Assembly (NCBI RefSeq): GCF_011382965.1
Contig: NZ_CP049934.1
Location: 682,001-746,000 of the forward strand
Source: Leucobacter insecticola
GTDB taxonomy: Bacteria > Actinomycetota > Actinomycetes > Actinomycetales > Microbacteriaceae
DNA: 64,000 bases
Direction: 5' to 3'
Part shown: piece after piece, positions 1-8,111 of the stretch
Position numbering within the stretch: the first letter of the stretch is position 1
How the letters are laid out: every line of letters starts with the position of its first letter
Position numbers and translations under genes: made by a program
Notes under the pieces: model-generated
Databases searched by the model: none
The model's input: the letters and a program-made list of their open reading frames with translations, nothing else
What the model was told of the DNA's origin: nothing

Positions 1-86
1 GTAACAGTTCGACCAGTCAAGTACTGCCGATTACGGTTGCGCGCGAGCGTAAAACCGAGCTGGTAACAGCTCAGAAACCGGCTTAA
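1..86 (+). CDS. C-terminal tail of an unidentified protein (partial)
   Basis: An open frame runs in from the left edge (first full codon at 3) and ends with TAA at 84-86. It encodes about 27 residues ending in TAQKPA. A strong terminator hairpin begins at the very next base, which is the main reason to believe that this is the real end of a gene. The fragment is too short and too charged (RERKTEL) to assign to a family. Confidence 0.4.
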   Translation, partial: NSSTSQVLPITVARERKTELVTAQKPA

Positions 87-133
87 GGTGTGGCCGCAGA
101 TCCGAAAAGGGTCTGCGGCCACACCTATTTTTT
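87..133 (+). terminator. Rho-independent terminator
   Basis: Two perfectly complementary 14-base arms (87-100 and 112-125) enclose an 11-base loop and are followed by a T-rich tail (126-133). The hairpin directly follows the stop codon of the partial gene to its left. Confidence 0.85.
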
Positions 134-298
134 GGGTTTTCACACTGAAACGACACGAAACGACACGAAAATCCGCAGAAATACGCCGCTGTGCGATAGA
201 TTCGTACCGATCACCCGATCGGACCCTCCAAACCGGAGGGATACCTGAAATAGATCAGGGGCTCGGAACCTAGCTTCGTTGCCCTGGAAGGAAACAAC

Positions 299-577
299 AT
301 GGCACTCAACAAGACTGAGCTCGTCGCTAAGATCGCTGCAGAGACCGGCCAGAGCCAGGCTGCAGTTTCAAGCGTTATCGACGGCCTGTTCGCCGCTGTA
401 TCTGAGACCGTCGCCGCTGGTGAAAAGGTTTCGATCCCGGGGTGGATCTCCTTTGAGACCGCAACCACCGCTGCACGCACCGGCCGCAACCCGCGTACCG
501 GCGAGAGCATCGACATTCCCGCTGGCAAGCGCGTGAAGGTTTCGGTTGGCAGCAAGCTCAAGGCTGCTGTGAAGTAA
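299..577 (+). CDS. hup: HU-family nucleoid DNA-binding protein
   Basis: This is a 92-residue HU protein, the full usual length. It begins MALNKTELV and carries the HU/IHF signature GRNPRTGESIDIP at about residues 61-73, in the beta-arm that grips the DNA minor groove, followed by the basic tail KRVKVSVGSKLKAAVK. HU dimers bend and compact chromosomal DNA. The start is fixed by GGAAGGA at 286-292, seven bases before the ATG. A small hairpin (CCCTCC/GGAGGG, 224-240) lies in the presumed leader. An IS30-type inverted repeat begins 14 bases after the stop codon, so the natural 3' end of the transcript may have been altered. Confidence 0.97.
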   Translation: MALNKTELVAKIAAETGQSQAAVSSVIDGLFAAVSETVAAGEKVSIPGWISFETATTAARTGRNPRTGESIDIPAGKRVKVSVGSKLKAAVK

Positions 578-590
578 CTGACTTCCTCAA

Positions 591-637
591 ACAACACCCC
601 CTGATGCGAGGGCGGATTCCAGTGGTCGTCGCAACAC
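591..637 (+). repeat. Left terminal inverted repeat of the IS30-type element
   Basis: It matches the right end (2536-2584, opposite strand) perfectly over its outer 17 and inner 23 bases, with unrelated 7- and 9-base spacers. It begins 14 bases after the hup stop codon. Confidence 0.8.
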
Positions 638-660
638 GGTAGAACTCCGAGCATTACAGA

Positions 661-700
661 AGCGCCCCCGCTCACCAAATCGGTGAGCGGGGGCGCTTTC
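661..700. terminator. Strong hairpin, probable bidirectional terminator
   Basis: Perfect 16-base arms (661-676 and 682-697) enclose a five-base loop, followed by TTC on the plus strand. It lies between hup and the oppositely oriented SH3 gene, where a shared terminator is expected. This suggests that it is older than the IS end lying between it and hup. Confidence 0.65.
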
Positions 701-707
701 TACTTCG

Positions 708-1046
708 CTACATGGCTCGCAGAACACGGTGAGGCACCCACCCTTCCCGGCCAGACTGGTTTCGACACCATGCCCACCCGCTTTCGGGATCGTTTGAAAG
801 CGCCTCGACCATTTCTCCAGCAGAAACAGGAAGCTCAGTGGTGTCATATGCAACCAGAACGGTTCCCGTGGACCCTCGTTCGTTAATATGGCGTGCGGGC
901 ACCCAGCCGGTCCCAGTAGGGGCAGTGACGAACACGAAGGCCGGCCATTCTGTGTCCCGGTCACCAATCGATACTTCTTCGCCGGGTGCTATCTTCAACG
1001 GTGCTCTGGTCGGGATCTCATGATCCGCTGTAACGATGTATCGCAT
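708..1046 (-). CDS. Small SH3-domain protein
   Basis: This is a soluble protein of 112 residues with two SH3-like segments. The motifs GTGWVPARH (about residues 54-62) and GREGWVPHRV (about 98-107) are the typical ends of variant SH3 domains, and the phrase DTEWPAFVFVT is characteristic of a protein family widespread in Actinobacteria, as I recall. I chose the ATG at 1046 (MRYIVTADHE) rather than one ten codons upstream because it matches how the family starts. The function is unknown; SH3 folds of this type usually bind peptides. It sits inside the inverted repeats of the IS30-type element, between its left end and the transposase, so it is either captured cargo or a host gene enclosed by a rearrangement. 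Confidence 0.75.
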   Translation of the reverse strand: MRYIVTADHEIPTRAPLKIAPGEEVSIGDRDTEWPAFVFVTAPTGTGWVPARHINERGSTGTVLVAYDTTELPVSAGEMVEALSNDPESGWAWCRNQSGREGWVPHRVLRAM

Positions 1047-1091
1047 GGCGGCATTCTGACACACGATGCGATCCACAAGGTTCTTCGAAGG

Positions 1092-2513
1092 CTACAAGGT
1101 TGATTGGAGAAGCTTGTTGAGCCGCTGAGCTGGGGTGTCCCAGCCCAGCGTTTTACGGGGCCTGGTGTTGAGCTGTTGGGCCACTCGGGCAAGCTCTTCG
1201 GGGCTGTGGCGGGAGAGGTCCGTGCCTTTCGGGAAATACTGTCTCAGGAGCCGGTTGGTGTTCTCGTTTGATCCGCGCTGCCAGGGAGAAGCGGGGTCGC
1301 AAGAGAACACGGGTATGTCAGTCGCAATAGAGAATCGTTTGTGCTCCGCCATCTCGCCTCCTTGATCCCATGTCAATGAGCGCCGCAGATGTGCCGGGAG
1401 GTGACTCATCGTTTTCGTGAGCGCTTCTCGCGTCGTTGCCGCGTCACGGGAGCCAGGGAGATGGACCAGCATTACGTACCTGGTTGAGCGTTCAACGAGA
1501 GTCCCGATCTGGCTTCCGCCTTCTCTCCCAATGATCAGGTCACCTTCCCAGTGACCTGGGACCGCACGATCTGCAACTTCTGGAGGCCGTTCAGAGATCA
1601 TCACCATGGGGTCAGTAAATCTCTGCTGCCGCTTCTGCGTCTGCCTCCTGGGTGTTCGGCGGGCTTTCCCATTACGAAGAGCCGCAGCGATCTCACGACG
1701 CAACTGACCTCGCCCTTGAACATAGAGTGTCTGGTAGATCGTTTCAGTTGCCACGCGCATCCCTAGATCCGTCGGATAGTCCACCCGTAGCGTACGACTG
1801 ATCTGTTCCGGTGACCAGAACTCAGAAAGCTTCTCTTGCACATACGCGCGCAAAGGACCACAAGCCACGAGTTTCCTGGACTTCGGTCGCGGCCTGCGCT
1901 TCGCGGCTTTCCGGTGTGCCGCATACGGGTGATACGGGCCGTGTTGTGACCGGTTTCTACGGAGTTCTCGGCTCACCGTCGAGGGTGCGCGGCCCAGATC
2001 TTGTGCGATCTGCCGGATCGAGCACCCGGCACGTGAAAGGTCAGCGATTCGTTCCCGCTCTTCGAGAGAAACCAGGCGAGGGTGAAGGTCTTGTTGGAGC
2101 TTTTCATACCTGGGGCGATCAACCATGACCGTCTGGTCAGCGTAGGTAGTCATACCAGTGGTGTAGTCCACGATCCTGCCATCCGCAAAGTAGCGCCGGT
2201 TCTGGAAGTGGCGAGTGCCACGGTCCCAATCGCCAGCCGTACGAAAATGCACACCCACTGCTGCGGCAGCTTCTCTTCGAGAGATCCCGCTTTCGCGAAG
2301 TTCGAAATAGCGTGCGCGTCCGGGGTGGTAGCCCGGGCCGCGCATTCCTTTCGCTTGCAACCCTTCCTGCTGTAACCACCGGTAGGTCGCGTTCTTGTTA
2401 AACCCTAAGCGTCTTGCTGTTTCAGAGTTGTCTTGAAGTTCTTCAAACAGCGCGAAGAACTCGGCCTTTTGTTCCGTCGTGTATCTCTGCCAAGGGGTCC
2501 GTCCAGTGGCCAT
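1092..2513 (-). CDS. IS30-family transposase
   Basis: The protein has 473 residues. An N-terminal helix-turn-helix region is followed by a second DNA-binding helix-turn-helix (ERIADLSRAGCSIRQIAQDL, then STVSRELRRN, about residues 153-186) and a DDE integrase-fold catalytic domain. The three acidic residues sit in GHWEGDLIIG, TWDQGGEM and SPWQRGSNENTNRLLRQY, the classical IS30 signature. The protein is longer than many IS30 transposases (often 320-400 residues). The start codon at 2513 has AGGAG just upstream. The frame is intact, so the enzyme may be active. It would act on the repeats at 591-637 and 2536-2584. Confidence 0.95.
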   Translation of the reverse strand: MATGRTPWQRYTTEQKAEFFALFEELQDNSETARRLGFNKNATYRWLQQEGLQAKGMRGPGYHPGRARYFELRESGISRREAAAAVGVHFRTAGDWDRGTRHFQNRRYFADGRIVDYTTGMTTYADQTVMVDRPRYEKLQQDLHPRLVSLEERERIADLSRAGCSIRQIAQDLGRAPSTVSRELRRNRSQHGPYHPYAAHRKAAKRRPRPKSRKLVACGPLRAYVQEKLSEFWSPEQISRTLRVDYPTDLGMRVATETIYQTLYVQGRGQLRREIAAALRNGKARRTPRRQTQKRQQRFTDPMVMISERPPEVADRAVPGHWEGDLIIGREGGSQIGTLVERSTRYVMLVHLPGSRDAATTREALTKTMSHLPAHLRRSLTWDQGGEMAEHKRFSIATDIPVFSCDPASPWQRGSNENTNRLLRQYFPKGTDLSRHSPEELARVAQQLNTRPRKTLGWDTPAQRLNKLLQSTL

Positions 2514-2535
2514 CGCTTCTCCTGAAAAATGTCAG

Positions 2536-2584
2536 GTGTTGCGACGACCACTGGAATCTGCCGAGAAGCATCAGGGGGTGTTGT
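2536..2584 (-). repeat. Right terminal inverted repeat of the IS30-type element
   Basis: This is the inverted copy of 591-637, with the same outer 17 and inner 23 bases. It lies 22 bases upstream of the transposase start and ends three bases before the stop codon of the metB-like gene, so it may have replaced that gene's own terminator. Confidence 0.8.
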
Positions 2585-2587
2585 CGT

Positions 2588-3767
2588 TTAGGACGCGACC
2601 TCACCCAGTCCCTGCGCGAGGTCGGCGATGAGATCCTCAGCACTCTCGAGACCGATCGACATGCGCACGATCCCGGTGTCGGGTTTTGCGTCGCCCTTCA
2701 CGGGCCGGTGTGTGAGTGCGGCTGGGCTTTCGATGAGGGAGTCAATGCCTCCAAGAGACACTGCGTGGGTGAACACGGTCACATTTGAGGTGAGTGCAAC
2801 GGCCGCGTCGTAACCTCCCACGAGTTGCACGGCAAGCATCGCCCCGGGCCGGCCATCTGCGTGCCCAGGACGCCGTGGGGGTCAGCGTTCATGCCGGGGT
2901 AGAACACCTGGGCGACAGCCGGGTGTTGGCTCAGCCACGCCGCGACGCGGCCGGCAGTTTCCTGCTGCGCGCGCACACGTAGAGGGAGCGTCGGCAGGCC
3001 ACGGTGAAGCAGGTAGGCCGCGAGCGGGTGGAGGATCGCGCCGGTCGCGACGCGGATCGCGCGCAGCTTCTCCGCGTACTCCTCTGAGCATGCGATCACG
3101 CCACCGATCACATCGCCGTGGCCGCCCAGATACTTGGTCGCGCTGTGCATTGACAGCGCGGCGCCGTGGTCGAGGGGTGTCTGCAGGACCGGCGTCGCGA
3201 AGGTGTTGTCGACGAGCACCGGCACATCGCCCGCCTGGGCTGCGACACTTGAGATGCTCACGAGTTCGAGCGTCGGGTTCGCGGGGCTCTCCATGATGAC
3301 GAGGCTGGTGTCGGGGCGGCAGGCGGAGGCGACCTCATCGGGTGAACAAAATGTCACCTCCGTGCCCAGGATGCCACTCTCGAGGATCTGCACCGTCCCG
3401 CCGTAGAGGGGGTGCACTCCGACAATGTGGCGTTTGCCCGATTTTGCGGTGAGGGCGAGGAGTACAGCGGTGAGCGCGGCCATGCCCGACGCAAACGCCA
3501 CGGACGCCTCAGCGTGTTCGAGCGCCGCGAGGCCGGATTCGAAGCGGGCAACGGTCGGGTTCCACAGGCGCGCGTAGACCGCGCTGCCATTCGCCAGGGC
3601 CTGCCACCGGTGGCCAGAGCCTCATATGAGTCGCCGCCGACGGCGATATCGGGCAGCGGGTTTGTCGTGGAGAGGTCGATGGGGAGGGCGTGCAAACCGA
3701 GTGCGGCAAGGTCCTCCCGTCCGGCGTGTACGGCGAGTGTGTCGAGAGTCCAAGGAAATTCAGCCAT
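2588..3767 (-). pseudogene. metB: Cystathionine gamma-synthase/lyase-type PLP enzyme, two frameshifts
   Basis: Read across two frame changes this is a 393-residue trans-sulfuration enzyme, the normal family length. These enzymes make or cleave cystathionine in methionine/cysteine metabolism. The N-terminal part (MAEFPWTLDTLAVHAGRED) runs from the ATG at 3767. The middle carries the PLP region: VDNTFATPVLQ and the lysine in MHSATKYLGGHGDV. The C-terminal part ends in DLAQGLGEVAS. Frame is lost at the GGG run 3597-3599 and at the CCCC run 2842-2845 (plus-strand bases), and one extra base at each restores continuity. Because many genes here show the same defect, sequence error is likelier than true inactivation. 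Synthase and lyase cannot be told apart by eye. Confidence 0.85.
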
Positions 3768-3876
3768 GGACCCATTATTCAGCCTCCCTCCTGGCTGGAG
3801 TGGAAAGCAAGCCCGCAATGGCGCAATTGACCCTGAAGATTGCAGGCCCACCCGGTCGAGGCCGTAGGCTTATGGG

Positions 3877-5883
3877 GTGCCTCGTTTTCTGCGTGTTGTC
3901 GCCCCGGCCGTTCTCGTCGCGGTAACCCTCGCGGCTCTAATTGTCGGTCTCGGCATCGGTGGAGCCGCCGCCGAGCGGACCCTGCTCGATCCGGGCACCG
4001 TGGTGCGATTTGGGATCCCGATCTCCCGCACCCTTGTTAATGTTGCAATGGCGGGACTCATCGGCTCCCTCGTCATGGCCGTCTGGGTGTTTGCGAGCGA
4101 CAAGCCCGAGTCACGTATCGCCTTGGATATCGCCGCGGGATCCGCCGCCGTGCTGGCGGTTGCGAGCGCAGCGACGCTCCTCTTCACCTACGTCGATATT
4201 TCGGGGCAACCGTTTTCTGGTGATGCCAGATTTGGTGCCGGGCTTGCGCAGTTCGTCACCGAGATTGAACTCGGCAGGCTGTGGCTGATTGAGCTGCTGC
4301 TTGCGGCCGTGACGACTGTGCTCGCGTTTGCTGTGCGGGATCGACGCCTCACGCTCCTCGTGCTGTTCGCGGCGATGGCGACAACGATCCCGTTGGCGCA
4401 GCAGGGCCACGCCGCCGGCGCTTCGGGGCACGCGCAGGCCGTCAACTCGCTCTTGGTGCACCTGATAGGTGCGTCGGTCTGGCTGGGTGGCCTGGTCACC
4501 CTTGTGTTTGTGGCAAAGCTGGTGGACCGCAAGCGACTCGCCGTGATCACCGCACGCTACTCCACGCTCGCGTTGTTCGCCTTTATCGGGGTGGCTGCCT
4601 CCGGGGCTGTGAGTGCGTGGCTGCGCGTCGGCGACCTCGATGCGCTCCTTGGAACCGGCTACGGCCGTTTGGTCATCTTGAAAACGGCTGCGCTTGTGGC
4701 GTTGGGTATCTTCGGGGCGGTGCAGCGCACGCGCTTGATACCGCGGATCTCGGATTCGGTCAAGGGTGGCCGCGTCTTCGCGTGGTTTGTGATCGCGGAG
4801 CTTGCGGTGATGGGGGTCGCGAGCGGGATCGCCGGGGCGCTCGGACGCACCGCAACCCCGGTTGCGCTCGAACCGGCGAGGGACCAAGCGAGCGGCATCT
4901 CTCCCGCAGAGTGGCTCACGGGAGATCCGCTACCGCCGGAGCTCACGCCGCTCAGCTATGTCACCGGTTGGAAGTTTGATCTTGCCTGGCTGCTCGTGTG
5001 TGTCTTTGGTTTGGCAATGTATGTCGCCGCGGTGATCCGGCTCGCCCATCGTGGCGACAAGTGGCCGATCGCGCGATCCATTGCCTGGGTCTTCGGCCTG
5101 CTGATGCTGTTCTACACCACCAACGGGCCTTTCAACCTGTACGAGCAGTACCTGTTTAGCGTGCACATGCTCGGCCACATGATGCTGACGATGGTCATTC
5201 CGATCGCGCTGGTGCTGGGTGCACCCATCACGCTGCTGCTGCGCGCTACCGAGAAGCGCAATGATGGCTCGTGGGGCGGGCGCGAGTGGGTGCTGTGGTT
5301 GGTGCAGACGCCATATTCGAAGTTCATCACCCATCCCGCTGTTGCCGCCGTGGTCTTTGTCGGCTCGCTGTGGGTGTTCTACTTCAGTCCGATTTTCCGC
5401 TGGGCAATGTCTGAGCACCTTGGGCATCAGTGGATGATCATTCACTTCTTGATCGGCGGATATCTCTTTGCGCTGTCGATGATCGGGATCGATCCCGTGC
5501 CCTATCGGTTCCCCTTTCCGCTGCGACTCATCACGCTGTTTGCGACGATGGCGTCACACGCGTTTTTTGGTGTCACTATGATGACGGGTGATTCGCTGAT
5601 GCTCGCCGATTGGTTCGGGGCGATGGGCCGTACCTGGGGGGCGACGCCGTTGGAAGATCAGACGCTCGGCGGCGGAATTGCCTGGGGCATCGGCGAGCTA
5701 CCGACGCTCGCGCTCGCGCTTATTGTCGCTGTGCAGTGGTCGCGCAATGACACGAAGGTGCAAAAGCGTAAGGATCGCGCAGCGGACCGCTCGGGCGAAG
5801 CCGAACTGATGGCATACAACGAGATGTTGGAGAAGCAGGCGGCGCGGGATCGGCGGACCGCTGAGAAGACGCATAGCGGCTGA
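3877..5883 (+). CDS. CopD/CtaG fusion: copper resistance and cytochrome c oxidase assembly protein
   Basis: This is a 668-residue polytopic membrane protein with well over ten hydrophobic helices. The N-terminal half (to about residue 330) resembles CopD-type copper-resistance membrane domains. The C-terminal half (about 360-640) resembles the CtaG/caa3 oxidase assembly factor, with the helix-rich segment HMLGHMMLTMVIPIALVLGA and histidines that may handle copper. Such fusions are common in Actinobacteria and are thought to deliver copper to the terminal oxidase. The tail (660 region) is charged and cytoplasmic. It starts at GTG 3877, divergent from the metB-like gene with about 109 bases between them. 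No good ribosome-binding site is visible, so a leaderless message is possible. Confidence 0.9.
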   Translation: MPRFLRVVAPAVLVAVTLAALIVGLGIGGAAAERTLLDPGTVVRFGIPISRTLVNVAMAGLIGSLVMAVWVFASDKPESRIALDIAAGSAAVLAVASAATLLFTYVDISGQPFSGDARFGAGLAQFVTEIELGRLWLIELLLAAVTTVLAFAVRDRRLTLLVLFAAMATTIPLAQQGHAAGASGHAQAVNSLLVHLIGASVWLGGLVTLVFVAKLVDRKRLAVITARYSTLALFAFIGVAASGAVSAWLRVGDLDALLGTGYGRLVILKTAALVALGIFGAVQRTRLIPRISDSVKGGRVFAWFVIAELAVMGVASGIAGALGRTATPVALEPARDQASGISPAEWLTGDPLPPELTPLSYVTGWKFDLAWLLVCVFGLAMYVAAVIRLAHRGDKWPIARSIAWVFGLLMLFYTTNGPFNLYEQYLFSVHMLGHMMLTMVIPIALVLGAPITLLLRATEKRNDGSWGGREWVLWLVQTPYSKFITHPAVAAVVFVGSLWVFYFSPIFRWAMSEHLGHQWMIIHFLIGGYLFALSMIGIDPVPYRFPFPLRLITLFATMASHAFFGVTMMTGDSLMLADWFGAMGRTWGATPLEDQTLGGGIAWGIGELPTLALALIVAVQWSRNDTKVQKRKDRAADRSGEAELMAYNEMLEKQAARDRRTAEKTHSG

Positions 5884-5965
5884 GCGCTTTTCGTACGGAG
5901 GCTACTGCCGCCGGCGGGTTGTGGAGCAGATGCGCGGCGACTGAGCCGGTCGTAGCTTCACGTCA

Positions 5966-6337
5966 TTACGCTTGTTTGACGTCGTATTGCGCAAACTCGT
6001 GGTCGCGCGTTATCAGGGTCAGTTGTTCGACGCGCGCCTGCGCGATGAGCATGCGGTCAAAAGGGTCCCGATGATGCCAGGGGAGGGACCGGAGTTCCTC
6101 CGCGTGAGACGCTTCGAGAGGGAGGAGCCGAAAGCCGCTCTGCTCGATCGCTTCGACCGTGTTTGAGGGCGCGTCTAGTTTTCCGAGCGATGCCTGAATC
6201 GAGATCTCCGCAACAGACACGCTTGAGACGAGGACATCATTCGCCCCATCTGAGATGATTTCACGATGCTTGGGGAGCAGTCTGGGACTATCAGCGAGCC
6301 ACCACAGCAGAACATGAGTGTCGAGAAGCAGTCGCAC
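5966..6337 (-). CDS. vapC: VapC-type PIN-domain toxin
   Basis: The protein has 123 residues. The PIN ribonuclease fold is marked by LLLDTHVLLWW at the start, VAEISIQ in the middle and HHRDPFDRMLIAQA near residue 95, which supply the acidic metal-binding residues. VapC toxins cut specific RNAs and are held inactive by the partner antitoxin. I chose the GTG at 6337 because it lies four bases after the antitoxin stop codon and gives the normal family N-terminus; a longer in-frame reading would run through the antitoxin gene. It is almost certainly co-translated with vapB. Confidence 0.9.
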   Translation of the reverse strand: MRLLLDTHVLLWWLADSPRLLPKHREIISDGANDVLVSSVSVAEISIQASLGKLDAPSNTVEAIEQSGFRLLPLEASHAEELRSLPWHHRDPFDRMLIAQARVEQLTLITRDHEFAQYDVKQA

Positions 6338-6341
6338 CGAG

Positions 6342-6578
6342 CTATTCTCCAAACCAGTCAAGCTCGTCTTGGGTGTCGAACTTATCGAAGCCGTCCGCAA
6401 TTGTGATGCGTCCGTGCCATATCCCAGGGACCCGGGTTGGCGCTGGTGTCCAGGGGACCAAGCGTGCGATGGGTCTACCTGCTTTGGCAATCACGACATC
6501 TTCGCCGAGTGAAGCCAATTCCAGCAGTCTTGAGAGCTGGCTTTTCGCCTCGTAGACATTGACCGTGTGCGTGCTCAT
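6342..6578 (-). CDS. vapB: VapB-type antitoxin (Phd/YefM-like)
   Basis: The 78-residue protein starts MSTHTVNVYEAKSQLSRLLELA, the classic Phd/YefM-family DNA-binding N-terminus in which the segment after NVYEAKSQLS forms the dimer and operator-binding surface. The C-terminal part, rich in acidic and aromatic residues (FDKFDTQDELDWFGE), is the probable toxin-wrapping tail. It is the first gene of the pair, as usual for autoregulated toxin-antitoxin operons, with a palindrome upstream at 6594-6618. Confidence 0.9.
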   Translation of the reverse strand: MSTHTVNVYEAKSQLSRLLELASLGEDVVIAKAGRPIARLVPWTPAPTRVPGIWHGRITIADGFDKFDTQDELDWFGE

Positions 6579-6593
6579 GGGCCCAGATTACCT

Positions 6594-6618
6594 CTGGTTG
6601 GTCAAGTTGGTCAACCAG
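6594..6618. promoter_or_regulatory. Palindrome upstream of vapBC, probable operator
   Basis: CTGGTTG (6594-6600) and CAACCAG (6612-6618) form an inverted repeat. Inside it TTGGTCAA occurs twice in direct orientation (6598-6605 and 6607-6614). It begins 16 bases upstream of the vapB start, where VapB/VapBC normally represses its own promoter. Binding by VapB is inferred from position. Confidence 0.55.
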
Positions 6619-6652
6619 TGTGATCGCTGGTTTCCGTCGTGCTGCGTGGTGG

Positions 6653-7258
6653 CTAACCGCCGGTGTGACCCTCGTCCGTCACTGTGACATCGGTGCGGTG
6701 AAAATTGAGGTGCGAACGCGAGGCCGTGGGCCCGCGCTGCCCCTTGTAGCGCGAGAACGTAGCGCCGGATCCGTAAGGCCGTTCGGCGGGCGAAGACAGG
6801 CGGAAGAAGCACAGCTGGCCAATTTTCATGCCGGGCCAGAGGCGGATCGGGAGGGTTGCAACGTTCGAGAGCTCCAGCGTGACGTGACCCTCGAAGCCCG
6901 GGTCGATGAAGCCGGCGGTCGAGTGGGTGAGGAGCCCGAGTCGACCGAGCGAGCTCTTTCCTTCGAGGCGGGCGGCGATGTCGTCGGGCAGGCTGACCTG
7001 CTCGTAGGTGGAGCCCAGCACGAACTCACCGGGGTGCAGGATGAAGCCCTCGCTGGGGTCGACCTCGATGAGCCGGGTCAGTTCGGGCTGATCCGCGGCG
7101 GGATCGATAACGGCGTACTTGTGATTGTCGAAGAGCCGGAAGTAGCGATCCAGCCGCACGTCAACGCTCGACGGCTGAACCATCTCTGCTTCGCTCGGGG
7201 AAAGCCCGATGCGGCCAGAGGCGAGTTCGGCATTGATGTCACGATCTGAAAGCAGCAC
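6653..7258 (-). CDS. dcd: dCTP deaminase (probably bifunctional dCTP deaminase/dUTPase)
   Basis: The 201-residue protein supplies dUMP for thymidylate synthesis. Visible family blocks are [12 protein letters not shown] at the start, [24 protein letters not shown] (nucleotide-binding loop) and [17 protein letters not shown] with the catalytic glutamate, then [11 protein letters not shown] near the end. Actinobacterial members commonly perform both deamination and pyrophosphate release; assigning that here is inference. The protein extends about ten residues past the usual HLNFHRT ending (to HTGG), which looks harmless. Confidence 0.95.
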   Translation of the reverse strand: MLLSDRDINAELASGRIGLSPSEAEMVQPSSVDVRLDRYFRLFDNHKYAVIDPAADQPELTRLIEVDPSEGFILHPGEFVLGSTYEQVSLPDDIAARLEGKSSLGRLGLLTHSTAGFIDPGFEGHVTLELSNVATLPIRLWPGMKIGQLCFFRLSSPAERPYGSGATFSRYKGQRGPTASRSHLNFHRTDVTVTDEGHTGG

Positions 7259-7317
7259 CTTTCGATCTTAGCGGGCTATTCCCGCGCCATCCCCGGGTGC
7301 AAGTTCTGTGGCAGACG

Positions 7318-7974
7318 CTACTCGGAATCTTCCGTGATCGCGAACAGCAGTTCGGCGATCCGCTCGCCCAGTTCGTTTAGGCCCTCGGGGGCGTCGGGGC
7401 CAGCGAGGGCGGTGATCCGAAAGGCGCGTTCGTAAACGCCGCCCAAGATCGGCATGGCCCGCTCGACCGGGATCGTGAACCGTCGACCGGCGGCGAGCAC
7501 GATGCCCTCGACGAGTTCTTCGAGTTCCAGCCGAAAGCGGCCAATGAAATCTGTAAGTCCGAGTGCGCTGCTGGGCTCGCGGAGCGCGAGCAACATGAAC
7601 TCGGTTTCGAGCGCGAACCAGGTGGCTTCCCAGCCGGTTGGTGCGAAAAACTCGGTCACGTAGTGCGCAGCATCGCCCGGGGTCAGGAGACACTCGCGGC
7701 TCGAAAGCAGCGGCACGAGTTCTTCGGCGCGCGCCTGCAAGAACCGCGTGCGTTGTTCGTATTCGCGGTCGAGCAGTGCGAGAAACAGCTCTTCCTTATT
7801 GGAGAAGTTTGAGTAAAACGCGCCGCGAGTGAAGCCTGCGCGTGTGCACACGCTCTCGACGGAGGCACCCAGCAGACCTTCCTCGGTGAACACTTCGGCG
7901 GCGGCGTCAAGCAGGCGGGCTCGCGTCTCCTGACGCCTGGCGCTGGGCGCGGGTGACACCGATTCTCCTGCCAT
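7318..7974 (-). CDS. TetR-family regulator of the MMPL/YhgE pair
   Basis: The N-terminal helix-turn-helix is clear: TRARLLDAAAEVFTEEGLLGAS, then VCTRAGFTRGAFYSNFSNKEELFLAL (about residues 15-60). A variable ligand-binding domain makes up the rest of about 218 residues. It is divergent from the MMPL transporter gene, and two identical-arm palindromes lie between them, so it very likely represses both itself and the transporter operon. I chose ATG 7974. ATG 7983 three codons earlier is equally possible, since neither has a strong ribosome-binding site. Confidence 0.88.
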   Translation of the reverse strand: MAGESVSPAPSARRQETRARLLDAAAEVFTEEGLLGASVESVCTRAGFTRGAFYSNFSNKEELFLALLDREYEQRTRFLQARAEELVPLLSSRECLLTPGDAAHYVTEFFAPTGWEATWFALETEFMLLALREPSSALGLTDFIGRFRLELEELVEGIVLAAGRRFTIPVERAMPILGGVYERAFRITALAGPDAPEGLNELGERIAELLFAITEDSE

Positions 7975-8017
7975 GCTCAACATTTTTGCATACTCAGCGA
8001 GCTTCGAGCCAAAAATG

Positions 8018-8056
8018 GATACATTGTTGTATCGAGACTCGATACACTTCTGTATC
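8018..8056. promoter_or_regulatory. Tandem TetR-type operators between the regulator and MMPL genes
   Basis: Two inverted repeats with identical arms GATACA/TGTATC and four-base centres (TTGT at 8018-8033, CTTC at 8041-8056) stand 23 bases apart centre to centre, about two helical turns. A further dyad (TCGAGACTCGA) lies between them. The position, within the only intergenic space between the divergent genes, fits repression of both. Confidence 0.75.
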
Positions 8057-8111
8057 GCGGCCTGGGTGCCAGGCCATGTAAAGACTGCAATGTAACTTTC
8101 GGAAGGCCAGC

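Larger units (their letters stand above)
591..2584. mobile_element. IS30-type element bounded by inverted repeats, enclosing an SH3 gene
   Basis: Both ends read inward with the same two-part repeat: an outer 17-base block (591-607 and 2568-2584, starting ACAACACCCC) and an inner 23-base block (615-637 and 2536-2558, ending GTCGCAACAC). They are separated by 7 bases on the left and 9 on the right. The transposase lies close to the right end, as in normal IS30 elements. The left end, however, is about 450 bp from the transposase stop codon, and a terminator-like hairpin plus an SH3-domain gene occupy that gap. No 2-3 bp target duplication is evident. The boundaries rest on the repeats only. Confidence 0.6.

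Noticed and set aside
5966..6490. Longer 174-residue reading of vapC
   Set aside because: The extra 51 residues run through the antitoxin gene. The GTG at 6337 fits the family and the operon spacing.
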